Program-made: the position numbers and the translations under genes
The notes under the pieces: generated by a model
What the model was told of the DNA's origin: nothing
Databases searched by the model: none
What the model saw: only the letters and a program-made list of their open reading frames with translations
Assembly: GCA_903822825.1 (NCBI GenBank)
Contig: CAIJQQ010000005.1
Location: 1 to 64,000 of the forward strand
Source: an uncultured Burkholderiales bacterium
GTDB lineage: Bacteria; Pseudomonadota; Gammaproteobacteria; Burkholderiales; Burkholderiaceae_C
Direction of reading: 5' to 3'
Length of the DNA: 64,000 bases
Shown: positions 7,681-15,215 of the stretch, one piece after another
Numbering within the stretch: position 1 is the stretch's first letter
Layout of the letters: each line of letters starts with the position of its first letter

Positions 7681-8307
7681 ATGATCACCCAACACATCAC
7701 CACCCTCGAAGCCCTGCGCCAGCTCTACGGCCCAGCCCGTGAGCGTTCGCTCAAAAAAGAAATCCCGTCGCTCGACGCGCATGCGGTGCGGTTCATTGGC
7801 TTGTCGCCCTTTGTGGTGCTGGCCAGCAGCGATGCGGATGGGCACATGGACGCCTCGCCTCGCGGGGGCGATGCGGGCTTTGTCAAGGTGCTGGACGCGC
7901 AGACGCTCTTGCTGCCCGATTCGCCGGGCAACAACCGGCTGGACACGCTGGAGAACATCGTTGCCACGGGCCGCTTGGGCACTTTGTTCATGGTGCCGGG
8001 CTTTGACGAGACCTTGCGCGTGAATGGCCGTGCGGTGCTGTCGACCGAACCTGCCGACTTGGCCCTGTGCACCGATGCGCGGCGCACGCCCGCGCTGGTG
8101 ATCCGCCTGACGGTGGATTCGGTGTACCTGCATTGCGCCAAGGCCTTCATGCGCTCCAAGCTTTGGGACACTTCGCACCAGACAGACCGAGCGCAAATGC
8201 CCAGCATGGCCGAGATGCTGCGCGATCAGATCCTCGCCTTCAAGGGCGAAGAGATCGAGGCCGAAACCCAGGCCCAGATGCTGGCGCGTTACCAGCAGTC
8301 GCTTTAA
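7681..8307 (+). CDS. PPOX-class flavoprotein (MSMEG_1061-like, pyridoxamine 5'-phosphate oxidase fold)
   Basis: A 208-residue protein of the split-barrel FMN-binding superfamily. FVVLASSDADGHMDASPRGG and LLLPDSPGNNRLDTLENI are the conserved FMN-contact blocks, followed by ARGLGTLF-like MVPGFDETLRVNGRA. Members of this group are FMN- or F420-dependent oxidoreductases of unknown substrate. ATG 7681 is chosen because the family N-terminus fits there; a longer frame from 7630 would use TTG and gives a non-conserved leader. It is a single gene, convergent with the SRAP gene. Confidence 0.85.
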   Translation: MITQHITTLEALRQLYGPARERSLKKEIPSLDAHAVRFIGLSPFVVLASSDADGHMDASPRGGDAGFVKVLDAQTLLLPDSPGNNRLDTLENIVATGRLGTLFMVPGFDETLRVNGRAVLSTEPADLALCTDARRTPALVIRLTVDSVYLHCAKAFMRSKLWDTSHQTDRAQMPSMAEMLRDQILAFKGEEIEAETQAQMLARYQQSL

Positions 8308-8338
8308 CAACCCACCCGCTGCTGCAGCGGGCTGGGCT

Positions 8339-9007
8339 TCATTTCTTTTGCACGGGGTTGGCCAGCATCAAAGTGGCCGAATAGGTGCGCATGAACTCTT
8401 TGGCCTTGTCGACCGGGGCCGTCAGCCAGGCGCTGTACGCACCTTCGTTCAAGATGGCGGGCATGCGCTTTTCGTTGCCGTGTTGCTGGTAGCGGCGCAT
8501 CAGCTCGTGGCTGTTGGCGTTCACCGTCAGCATGGCAAAGCTGATGATCTCTTCGCCGTCTTTGCTCCACCGCTCCCACAGTCCCGCCACGCCCATGGGC
8601 TTGCCGTCCACGCGGGCAATGCGTGTGGGCACGGCCTTGCCGCTGCGCCAGTCGTCTTCAATGAAGGCCTGCATCGGGATGATGCAGCGCTGCCCTTGCA
8701 GCCAGGTGTCGCGGAAATTGGTGGTCGTGGTCACGGTCTCAGACCGGGCGTTGACCAGCTTGGTGGAGCGCAGTTTGGCGTCAGAAACTGACTTGACCCA
8801 AGGCGGCACCAGCCCGTATTGGCCCTGGGCCAGTTCCAGCACTGCGGGTGTGTCGGCCACGGGCTCGGTCAGCTCGGCCTGCGCCTTGCGGATGAACAGG
8901 CCGGGCTGGCGGGGCCAGACGGCTTTGCCCAGCAACTGGGCGGGGGCAGCGACGCCAAAGGCTTCGTAAAGATCGGCCGTTTTGAGGCATTCGTATTGGG
9001 AACTCAT
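8339..9007 (-). CDS. SRAP (YedK/HMCES-like) protein lacking the usual Cys2
   Basis: A 222-residue SOS-response-associated peptidase family protein. Family members crosslink to abasic sites in single-stranded DNA through Cys2. The conserved blocks are present: LVNARSETV (active-site Asn), MQAFIEDDW (Glu region), [21 protein letters not shown] and EKRMPAIL. The N-terminus reads [13 protein letters not shown], with serine where the invariant catalytic cysteine follows the start Met. The only nearby cysteine is residue 7. A Cys codon lies directly before the start ATG in an upstream extension (frame open to 9064), so no shifted start restores Met-Cys. It is convergent with the PPOX gene and divergent from rluE. 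Confidence 0.85.
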   Translation of the reverse strand: MSSQYECLKTADLYEAFGVAAPAQLLGKAVWPRQPGLFIRKAQAELTEPVADTPAVLELAQGQYGLVPPWVKSVSDAKLRSTKLVNARSETVTTTTNFRDTWLQGQRCIIPMQAFIEDDWRSGKAVPTRIARVDGKPMGVAGLWERWSKDGEEIISFAMLTVNANSHELMRRYQQHGNEKRMPAILNEGAYSAWLTAPVDKAKEFMRTYSATLMLANPVQKK

Positions 9008-9085
9008 ACAGGGGATGCTAACCGACCTGATACGCTCACGGCCTCCACCCCAGCCACTCGCCACCTGTCACCCGTCACCGCCCCC

Positions 9086-9619
9086 ATGCTGATCCGATTC
9101 AACAAGCCCTACGGCGTGCTCAGCCAGTTCACCCCCGAGGGGCGCTGGCAGGGGCTCCATGAGCACATCGACCTGCCGGGGGTGTATGTGGCCGGGCGCC
9201 TGGACGCCGACAGCGAAGGCCTGCTGCTGCTGACCGACGATGGCCAGGAACAAGCCCGCATTGCCGACCCGCGATTCAAGATGGAAAAGACCTACCTGGT
9301 GCAGGTCGAGGGTGTGGTGGACGACAAAGCGCTCAAGGCTCTGGCCCGGGGTGTTTTGCTGAACGATGGCCCCACCTTGCCCGCCCGCGCCAGTGCCGTG
9401 GAGCCGCCTGCCGACCTGTGGCCACGCAACCCACCCATCCGCGAGCGCAAAAACATTCCGACGTCTTGGCTTGAGCTGTCGATTCGCGAGGGGCGCAACC
9501 GCCAAGTGCGCCGCATGACGGCCGCTGTGGGCCTGCCCACGCTGCGCCTGATCCGCACCGCCATTGGGCCGTATCACCTGCGTGACCTGCCAACAGGCGC
9601 ATGGCAGCATGTGAAATAG
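9086..9619 (+). CDS. rluE: 23S rRNA pseudouridine synthase, RluE type
   Basis: A 177-residue RsuA/RluE-family pseudouridine synthase without an S4 domain, which fits RluE (position 2457 of 23S rRNA in E. coli). It starts [19 protein letters not shown]. The catalytic motif is [18 protein letters not shown] (Asp of GRLD). KTYLVQVEG and [25 protein letters not shown] are further family blocks. The ATG at 9086 is the family start; an open frame reaching 8819 lies antisense to the SRAP gene and is not coding. Confidence 0.92.
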   Translation: MLIRFNKPYGVLSQFTPEGRWQGLHEHIDLPGVYVAGRLDADSEGLLLLTDDGQEQARIADPRFKMEKTYLVQVEGVVDDKALKALARGVLLNDGPTLPARASAVEPPADLWPRNPPIRERKNIPTSWLELSIREGRNRQVRRMTAAVGLPTLRLIRTAIGPYHLRDLPTGAWQHVK

Positions 9620-9665
9620 GTTTCAGAGACAATCAAACCATCTGCTTCATTAAAAAAGGAAAAAC

Positions 9666-10304
9666 ATGTCCGATCTGCTCAAAAAAATGCAATGGCGCTA
9701 CGCCACCAAAAAAATGGACGCAACACGCGTCGTGCCCCAAGACAAAGTGGACCGCATCGTCGAAGCCGCTCGACTGGCCCCCACATCGAGCGGTCTGCAG
9801 CCGTTTGAGTTGTTCGTGATCACCAACCCTGAGCTGCGCGCGCAGATCCAGGCCAAAGCCAACAACCAGGCCCAAGTGACCGAAGGCTCGCACCTCTTGG
9901 TGTTTGCCGCATGGGACAACTACACCGCCGAGCGCATCAACACCTATTTCGACTTCACCAACGCCGAGCGTGGTGGCACCAACGAAGGCTGGGAAAACTA
10001 CCGGCAAATGCTGTTGAAGAACTATCCCGCCCGCGATCCGCAAGTGAACTTCGAACATGCAGCCCGTCAGGCTTACATCGCTCTGGGCGCTGCGCTGATT
10101 TCGGCGGCGTTTGAAGAGGTCGATGCCACGCCCATGGAAGGGTTTGTGCCTCCAGCAGTGGATGAGATCCTTGGCCTGGCTGCACGGGGTCTGCGCAGCG
10201 TCGTCATCGTGCCGCTGGGCTACCGCGCAGCCGACGGCGACTGGTTGGCCAACCTCAAAAAGGTGCGCCGCCCAAGCGAGAAGTTCGTCACAGAAATAAA
10301 GTGA
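9666..10304 (+). CDS. NAD(P)H-dependent nitroreductase family oxidoreductase
   Basis: A 212-residue FMN-binding nitroreductase of the NfsB type. The N-terminal RYATKKMDATRVVPQDKVDRI and EAARLAPTSSGLQPF are the canonical FMN phosphate-binding region. AYIALGAALISAAFEEVDATPMEGF is the dimer/FMN helix, and SVVIVPLGYRA is the C-terminal block. It probably reduces nitroaromatics or quinones using NAD(P)H. It is monocistronic, with a strong hairpin about 40 bp after the stop. Confidence 0.9.
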   Translation: MSDLLKKMQWRYATKKMDATRVVPQDKVDRIVEAARLAPTSSGLQPFELFVITNPELRAQIQAKANNQAQVTEGSHLLVFAAWDNYTAERINTYFDFTNAERGGTNEGWENYRQMLLKNYPARDPQVNFEHAARQAYIALGAALISAAFEEVDATPMEGFVPPAVDEILGLAARGLRSVVIVPLGYRAADGDWLANLKKVRRPSEKFVTEIK

Positions 10305-10344
10305 CCTCCGCAGGGGCCGCCCTGCACGCTTGACAGCAAGACCA

Positions 10345-10373
10345 CACAAAGCCGCAACTTCTGCGGCTTTGTG
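10345..10373 (+). terminator. hairpin terminator after nitroreductase gene
   Basis: CACAAAGCCGCA (10345-10356) pairs perfectly with TGCGGCTTTGTG (10362-10373) around a 5-nt loop. The following T tract is weak (CTTT), so termination may be partial. It lies between the nitroreductase stop and the small basic ORF. Confidence 0.65.
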
Positions 10374-10425
10374 CTTTAACATCTAGACACTCCCGATCTG
10401 GGAGGCCATCCACGAGGACCGCACC

Positions 10426-10572
10426 ATGGCCAAAGGCGAACAACGCAGCAACAAAATGGCCAAGAAGCCAAAAAAAGACACGTCTGCTCCCAAGACGTAC
10501 ACCTCTGACCGCCCGATGGCCCCCAGCACTTATGTGGCGCCGCGCGGCAAGGAAAAAGACAAGGCCAAGTAA
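10426..10572 (+). CDS. small basic protein of unknown function
   Basis: A 48-residue, lysine-rich protein starting MAKGEQRSNKMAKKPKKDTS and ending RGKEKDKAK. A good Shine-Dalgarno (GAGGA, 7 nt before ATG) supports it as a real gene. Short lysine-rich proteins beginning MAKGEQRSNK are, as I recall, common in Burkholderiales and annotated as hypothetical. The composition suggests a disordered nucleic-acid-binding peptide; that is inference. It sits between a hairpin and the ferredoxin gene. Confidence 0.7.
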   Translation: MAKGEQRSNKMAKKPKKDTSAPKTYTSDRPMAPSTYVAPRGKEKDKAK

Positions 10573-10626
10573 TCCGCTCTTGAACGTCTGCGGCTGGTGA
10601 CCCTTCTGCCTGCTCGCGACCAAGCC

Positions 10627-10926
10627 ATGCCCGAGAACTTCCAGATTTTCACCGCACGGGTGTTGCCTGCTGACTTGCAATACGACGTGGAGGGCGACCT
10701 CACCCTGCTCGAAGCGGCCGAGATGTCGCGCATCGAGTTGCCCAGCTCTTGCCGCAACGGCACATGCCGCACCTGCCTGTGCATGCTCATCAGTGGCGAG
10801 GTGACTTACACCACCGAGTGGCCCGGCCTGTCGGCCGAAGAAAAAGCCGACGGTTATGTGTTGCCCTGCGTGGCGCGGCCTTTGTCAAACGTGGTGCTGG
10901 ACCAGCCCATGGCCAAAGCTGTTTGA
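10627..10926 (+). CDS. 2Fe-2S ferredoxin
   Basis: A 99-residue plant-type ferredoxin. The cluster ligands are seen in SSCRNGTCRTCLCML (C-x4-C-x2-C) and the distal LPCVARP cysteine. The LLEAAEMSRIELPSSC lead-in is typical. It is an electron carrier; no dedicated reductase lies next to it. The frame is open from 10597, but ATG 10627 gives the normal N-terminus (MPENFQIFTARVLPADLQY). It is followed 24 bp later by the RluA-cupin gene. Confidence 0.9.
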   Translation: MPENFQIFTARVLPADLQYDVEGDLTLLEAAEMSRIELPSSCRNGTCRTCLCMLISGEVTYTTEWPGLSAEEKADGYVLPCVARPLSNVVLDQPMAKAV

Positions 10927-10950
10927 ACGCGGGCTGAAAGTCCCTTTGCG

Positions 10951-11919
10951 ATGATCCCGATCCACGAAGACGAACACCTGCTGGTGCTGCACAAGCCCAG
11001 CGGCTTGTTGTCCGTGCCCGGGCGTGGCCCTGACAAACAAGATTGCCTGGCCAGCCGCGTGCAAGCGGTTTACCCCGAAGCGCTGGTGGTGCACCGATTG
11101 GACCAAGACACCTCTGGCTTGCTGGTCATGGCGCGTGGCATCGAGGCGCAGCGGCGCATGAGCCGCCTGTTCGAAACGCGGCAAGTGCACAAGCGCTACG
11201 TGGCGGTGGTGGCAGGCCAAGCCGAGCAGACCCAAGAGCACGAACCAACCGATGCCGAAGACTGGCGCACCATCGATGGGGCCATCTTGCTCGATTGGGA
11301 GCAACGCCCCCTGCACATCGTGCACCCCGATGGCAAACACGCCCGCAGCCGCTGGCGCGCCCTGCAAAGCAGCAGCACTGCCACACTGGTGGAGCTGGAG
11401 CCGGTCACGGGCCGCACGCACCAGCTGCGGGTGCACATGCAAAGCATCGGCCACCCCATGCTGGGCGACGCGCTGTACGCGCCTGCCCCGGTGCGGGCGC
11501 TCAGCCCACGGCTGATGCTGCACGCGCAGTCGCTGGCGTTTGTGCACCCGTTCACCGAACTGTCCATGGATTTTTCTGCACCGACCGATTGGTCGGCCCA
11601 CGCCCCCTACGGCCAATTCACACTGGAGCCCACCATGTCATTTGAAGCGTTCAAACAGCAAGCATTGGCCGAAGGTTTTGACGAGGTGCTCGAGCGCACC
11701 TGGGAGCCCAACACGGTGCTGGACACACACACCCACCCGTTTGGCGTGAAGGCACGCGTGACCGCCGGACACCTGTGGTTGACGCAAACCGATGCCAGCG
11801 GCAAGAGCCAAAAGCGCTACCTGACCCCAGGCGACGAGTTCACCGTGGCACGCGAAGAACCGCACGCGGAGCATTACGGCCCCGAGGGCGCCACTTACTG
11901 GGTGGCCCGCAAGAACTGA
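10951..11919 (+). CDS. RluA-family pseudouridine synthase fused to a C-terminal cupin domain
   Basis: A 322-residue two-part protein. Residues 1 to about 222 are an RluA-type synthase without an S4 domain, similar to RluA (23S position 746 / tRNA position 32). It shows HKPSGLLSVPGRG, the catalytic VVHRLDQDTSGLLVMA, KRYVAVV and VTGRTHQLRVHM. Residues 229-322 form a small cupin: VLDTHTHPFGVKARVTAGHLWL, LTPGDEFTV and PHAEHYGPEGATYWVA. The junction holds an in-frame ATG (11635) with its own GGAG at 6 nt, so the cupin may also be made as a separate protein from an internal start. Typical RluA proteins are about 220 residues. A REP-like pair follows the stop. Confidence 0.88.
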   Translation: MIPIHEDEHLLVLHKPSGLLSVPGRGPDKQDCLASRVQAVYPEALVVHRLDQDTSGLLVMARGIEAQRRMSRLFETRQVHKRYVAVVAGQAEQTQEHEPTDAEDWRTIDGAILLDWEQRPLHIVHPDGKHARSRWRALQSSSTATLVELEPVTGRTHQLRVHMQSIGHPMLGDALYAPAPVRALSPRLMLHAQSLAFVHPFTELSMDFSAPTDWSAHAPYGQFTLEPTMSFEAFKQQALAEGFDEVLERTWEPNTVLDTHTHPFGVKARVTAGHLWLTQTDASGKSQKRYLTPGDEFTVAREEPHAEHYGPEGATYWVARKN

Positions 11920-11926
11920 TCGCCAC

Positions 11927-12002
11927 TGTAGGAGCCGCGCCCTCGCGGCGATTGGGCTTTTTCAAACCACTGAAAATCGCTGCGGGGGCGCAGCTCCCAC
12001 AG
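11927..12002. repeat. REP-like inverted pair (BIME)
   Basis: A GTAGGAGCCGCGCCCTCGCGGCGAT unit is split here from its inverted partner ATCGCTGCGGGGGCGCAGCTCCCAC by about 26 bp. Each unit is itself a GC-rich imperfect hairpin. It belongs to the same family as the units at 23007-23142, 28399-28537 and 50339-50363. It lies between the convergent RluA-cupin and ntrC genes, a typical REP position. Confidence 0.75.
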
Positions 12003-12019
12003 CAATCAGCAATGCGCGT

Positions 12020-13537
12020 TCACTCCTCGATGCCGAGTTCCTGGATCTTGCGGGTGATGGTGTTGCGGCCGATGCCCAGCTTTTGCGCCGCTTCGATGCG
12101 CCGCCCACGGGTGGTGAACAAGGCCGCTTGGATCATTCGGGTTTCAAAACGCCGGGTCAACACGTCCCACACATCGGTGCGGCCGTCGTCGAGCAACTGC
12201 AAGGCTTCGTGTTCCAAAGCGCTTTCCCATGTGCTTGGCGCTGGGGCAACAGGCTCTGCGGGCAAAGCCGAAGCGACCATGCCCTGCGCTGCAGCGGGCT
12301 GCACTTCGCCAACCAAGGCGTGTGCCGCCATGGCAGCGACCGCGGGCAGCGCCGCAACGGGCTCGGCAGACTGCAAAACTTCAGGCGGCAAATCTTTGGG
12401 CTCGATCACCTGAGCCGGGGCCATCACGGTCAACCAGTGGCAGATGTTCTCGAGTTGACGCACGTTGCCCGGAAACTGGAAATTGCACAGCTGCGCCAGC
12501 GCCGACTCGGCAATGCGCTTGGGCTCCACGCCCAGCTGCTGCGCGCTGCGCTGCAAAAAGTAGCGCGTCAGCATGGCCACGTCTTCGCGCCGCTCGCGCA
12601 GGGCAGGCAAGCGCAAACGGATCACGTTCAGGCGGTGGAACAAGTCCTCGCGAAACACGCCTTCTTTGACGCGCTGCTCCAGGTCTTGGTGTGTGGCGGC
12701 GATCACGCGCACATTGGACTTGACGGCGCTGTGCCCGCCCACGCGGTAAAAGTTGCCGTCCGACAGCACACGCAGCAAGCGGGTCTGCAGGTCAAAGGGC
12801 ATGTCGCCGATCTCGTCCAAGAACAAGGTGCCGCCATCGGCTTGCTCAAAGCGGCCTCGGCGTGAAGCCTGGGCACCCGTGAACGCGCCGCGCTCGTGGC
12901 CAAAGAGTTCGCTCTCGAGCAGGTCTTTGGGAATGGCAGCGGTGTTGATCGCCACAAACGGGCCACTCGCGCGGGGCGAGTGCTTGTGCAAGGCACGGGC
13001 CACCAGCTCTTTGCCCGAGCCGGACTCGCCTGTGATCATCACTGTCACATGGCTCTGCGCCAAACGGCCAATGGCGCGAAACACATCCTGCATGGCCGGG
13101 GCTTGGCCCAGCATTTCAGGGGTTTCGGTGATCTGCTCTTCGGCCACTTCGTCGCGTTTGCCTTCGTCCATGGCGCGGCGAATCAGCTCAACGGCCTTGG
13201 GCAAATCAAAGGGCTTGGGCAGGTATTCAAACGCGCCACTCGAAAACGCCGACACGGCGCTGTCCAGGTCCGAGAAGGCGGTCATGATGATGACCGGCAA
13301 ATTGGGCAGACGCTGCTTGATGGAGGTCAACAAATCCAGGCCCGAGCCACCCGGCATGCGGATGTCGCTGACCAGCACCTGCGGGCCGCCTTGCGGGCCT
13401 TCGGCGTCCAGCGCTTTCAACACCTCGCGTGGGTTGGTGAAGCTGCGGGTCGGCAGGCCTTCGCGCAACAGTGCTTTTTCGAGCACGAAGCGGATGGATT
13501 GGTCATCGTCTACGATCCAGATCGGCTTCATCGACAT
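12020..13537 (-). CDS. ntrC: nitrogen regulation response regulator NtrC
   Basis: A 505-residue sigma-54 activator. The receiver domain has phospho-acceptor D58 in VSDIRMP. The AAA+ domain has Walker A GESGSGKE (170-177) and the sigma-54-contacting GAFTGA loop (217-222). The C-terminal Fis-type HTH is AAQKLGIGRNTITRKIQELG. Between the AAA+ domain and the HTH lies an alanine-rich linker of about 75 residues, long for NtrC. Phosphorylated by NtrB under nitrogen limitation, it activates glnA and other genes. It is the last gene of glnA-DUF4124-ntrB-ntrC and follows ntrB by 16 bp. Confidence 0.96.
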   Translation of the reverse strand: MSMKPIWIVDDDQSIRFVLEKALLREGLPTRSFTNPREVLKALDAEGPQGGPQVLVSDIRMPGGSGLDLLTSIKQRLPNLPVIIMTAFSDLDSAVSAFSSGAFEYLPKPFDLPKAVELIRRAMDEGKRDEVAEEQITETPEMLGQAPAMQDVFRAIGRLAQSHVTVMITGESGSGKELVARALHKHSPRASGPFVAINTAAIPKDLLESELFGHERGAFTGAQASRRGRFEQADGGTLFLDEIGDMPFDLQTRLLRVLSDGNFYRVGGHSAVKSNVRVIAATHQDLEQRVKEGVFREDLFHRLNVIRLRLPALRERREDVAMLTRYFLQRSAQQLGVEPKRIAESALAQLCNFQFPGNVRQLENICHWLTVMAPAQVIEPKDLPPEVLQSAEPVAALPAVAAMAAHALVGEVQPAAAQGMVASALPAEPVAPAPSTWESALEHEALQLLDDGRTDVWDVLTRRFETRMIQAALFTTRGRRIEAAQKLGIGRNTITRKIQELGIEE

Positions 13538-13553
13538 GTGGGCTTTCTAAGGT

Positions 13554-14624
13554 TCAAGGCAACGGAATCAGAATTTTGAAATCCGTACAACCGGGCTCGC
13601 TGTCACACTCGATCAAACCATGGTGCTGCTGCACAAAAGTTTGCGCCAGCGTGAGCCCCAGGCCGGAGCCGCCTTCGCGCCCCGAGATCAACGGGAAGAA
13701 AATGCGGTCCTTGATCGAGTCTGGTACACCAGGCCCGTTGTCGATGACATGCAATTCCAGTGCCAGGCGATAACGCTGCTTGCCGAATGTGACCTGGCGC
13801 AGGATGCGGGTCTTCAATTCGATGCGGCCATCGCCTTGCGCAATGCGCTCGTGCAGCGCTTGCGCCGCGTTGTGCGCGATGTTGAGCACGGCCTGGATGA
13901 GTTGCTCGCGGTCCCCCCGAAACTCGGGGATCGAGATGTCGTAGTTGCGCACCACGGCGAGCCCCTTGGGGAACTCGGCCAGGATCAGCGAACGCACCCG
14001 CTCGCAAACCTCGTGGATGTTGACATCGCCCACCACGTGCGGCCTGCGGTGCGGGGCCAACAGTCGATCCACCAGGGTCTGCAGGCGGTCGGCCTCGCGG
14101 ATGATGACTTGGGTGTATTCGGTCAGGTCTTTGCTTTCCAGCTCCATCTCCAGCAGCTGCGCGGCCCCGCGGATGCCACCCAGCGGGTTCTTGATCTCGT
14201 GGGCGAGGTTGCGGATCAGCTCCTTGTTGGCCTTGGCCTGCTCGAGCTGGCGCTCCTCGCGCTCCTGGCGGGTTTGCTGTTCGACGGGCAGCAACTCCAC
14301 GACCACTTCGTTCAATTGGTCAGAAGGCGCCAAGATCACATGCACGGGCAAAGACTCTTCGTGGTGGACACGGCGCAGCACAGCCTCGTAACGCAGCGCC
14401 GCAAACTCGTTGGCCCGCACGCCAGCCAGGGCATTGAGCCATGGCTGTTGGTCCACAAAGTGTTCGATCAAGGACATGCCCTGCAATGTCCGGCGCGACT
14501 GACCCAGCACATCTTCGAGCGCCGCATTGACCGACAGGATGGTGCCTTGTGCATCCAATACGGCCACCGGGGTGGCCAGCAGGTCAAAGGCCTGGAATCG
14601 GGGATTGGGACTGGACGGTTTCAT
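13554..14624 (-). CDS. ntrB: nitrogen regulation sensor kinase NtrB
   Basis: A 356-residue cytoplasmic histidine kinase. An N-terminal PAS domain (FDLLATPVAVLDAQGTILSVN) is followed by a DHp helix with phospho-acceptor His142 in LAHEIKNPLGGIRGAA. The HATPase domain has NIAHNAAQAL (N box), DNGPGVP (G1) and GSGLGLTLAQ (G2). There is no membrane segment, as expected for NtrB, which is controlled by the PII protein. It lies 12 bp after the DUF4124 gene and upstream of ntrC. Confidence 0.96.
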   Translation of the reverse strand: MKPSSPNPRFQAFDLLATPVAVLDAQGTILSVNAALEDVLGQSRRTLQGMSLIEHFVDQQPWLNALAGVRANEFAALRYEAVLRRVHHEESLPVHVILAPSDQLNEVVVELLPVEQQTRQEREERQLEQAKANKELIRNLAHEIKNPLGGIRGAAQLLEMELESKDLTEYTQVIIREADRLQTLVDRLLAPHRRPHVVGDVNIHEVCERVRSLILAEFPKGLAVVRNYDISIPEFRGDREQLIQAVLNIAHNAAQALHERIAQGDGRIELKTRILRQVTFGKQRYRLALELHVIDNGPGVPDSIKDRIFFPLISGREGGSGLGLTLAQTFVQQHHGLIECDSEPGCTDFKILIPLP

Positions 14625-14636
14625 GGTTTGAATGGG

Positions 14637-15209
14637 TCAGGGTGAGGGCCTGCGGGCCAGTTCCCGCTGCAGGCTGTCGATGTCGCGCTCATGGCGTTCG
14701 ATGGCGGCTTTCAGGCCAGCCACCCGATCTTGGTATTTTTGGGGGCTGGACAATTCAGCCTCTGTTTTGGCGGGGCTGCCCTGCTTGTATTCCTGTACCA
14801 GCTCGGCGTGGCGGTGGCGGGTTCTTTCAAGCTCGGTGACCACAATGGTGCGTGCTTGCTGATCGCGCTGCCTTTGTGGTGCATTCGCCACCGAAGCGGG
14901 CATACCTGCTTGGGTGCTCAAAGCGGTGGGCATCGGCGCTGCGCTTTGCGGCGCCACTGCGGGCTCACTCGAGCGTGCAGGTTGGATGCCCGAAATCACC
15001 GTCACCGAATGGGGCGACAGGCGCTCGCAGCGGCTGGCGTCCTTGGGCGCGTTGGTGTACTCCTGACCACAGCGGTAAATCTGCTCTTGTGCCATCGCAG
15101 GCACGACCGACACGGCACTGCTCAGGGCCAGCAGCGCCGCGCTGCCCCCCAAAAAAAAGGACGGCCTGAGCCGTCCTTTTTCTGCACTGTGCGGTGCAAT
15201 TTTCCGCAT
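14637..15209 (-). CDS. DUF4124-like secreted or periplasmic protein
   Basis: A 190-residue protein with a long basic N-region and a hydrophobic signal segment (GGSAALLALSSAVSVVPAMA, likely cleaved at AMA-QEQ). EQIYRCGQEYTNAPKDASRC follows, the DUF4124 pattern with paired cysteines, then a low-complexity proline/alanine stretch and a C-terminal coiled coil (DRVAGLKAAIERHERDIDSL). Function is unknown; such genes often lie between glnA and ntrB in this group. The stop of glnA is only 6 bp upstream and no Shine-Dalgarno is visible. The glnA terminator lies inside codons 10-20, so expression is probably limited by readthrough. Confidence 0.75.
   Translation of the reverse strand: MRKIAPHSAEKGRLRPSFFLGGSAALLALSSAVSVVPAMAQEQIYRCGQEYTNAPKDASRCERLSPHSVTVISGIQPARSSEPAVAPQSAAPMPTALSTQAGMPASVANAPQRQRDQQARTIVVTELERTRHRHAELVQEYKQGSPAKTEAELSSPQKYQDRVAGLKAAIERHERDIDSLQRELARRPSP
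15151..15181 (-). terminator. rho-independent terminator of glnA, inside the next gene's coding region
   Basis: On the minus strand AAAAAGGACGGC pairs with GCCGTCCTTTTT around a TCAG loop, followed by a run of eight T residues. This is a textbook intrinsic terminator about 35 nt after the glnA stop. It falls within the 5' coding part of the DUF4124 gene, so glnA and ntrBC would be separated by attenuated readthrough. Confidence 0.85.
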
Positions 15210-15215
15210 GGTGGA

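Noticed and set aside
11635-11919. Annotating the cupin as a separate gene only
   Set aside because: The frame is continuous with the RluA domain with no stop between them, so the fusion is the primary reading; the internal start is noted as an option.
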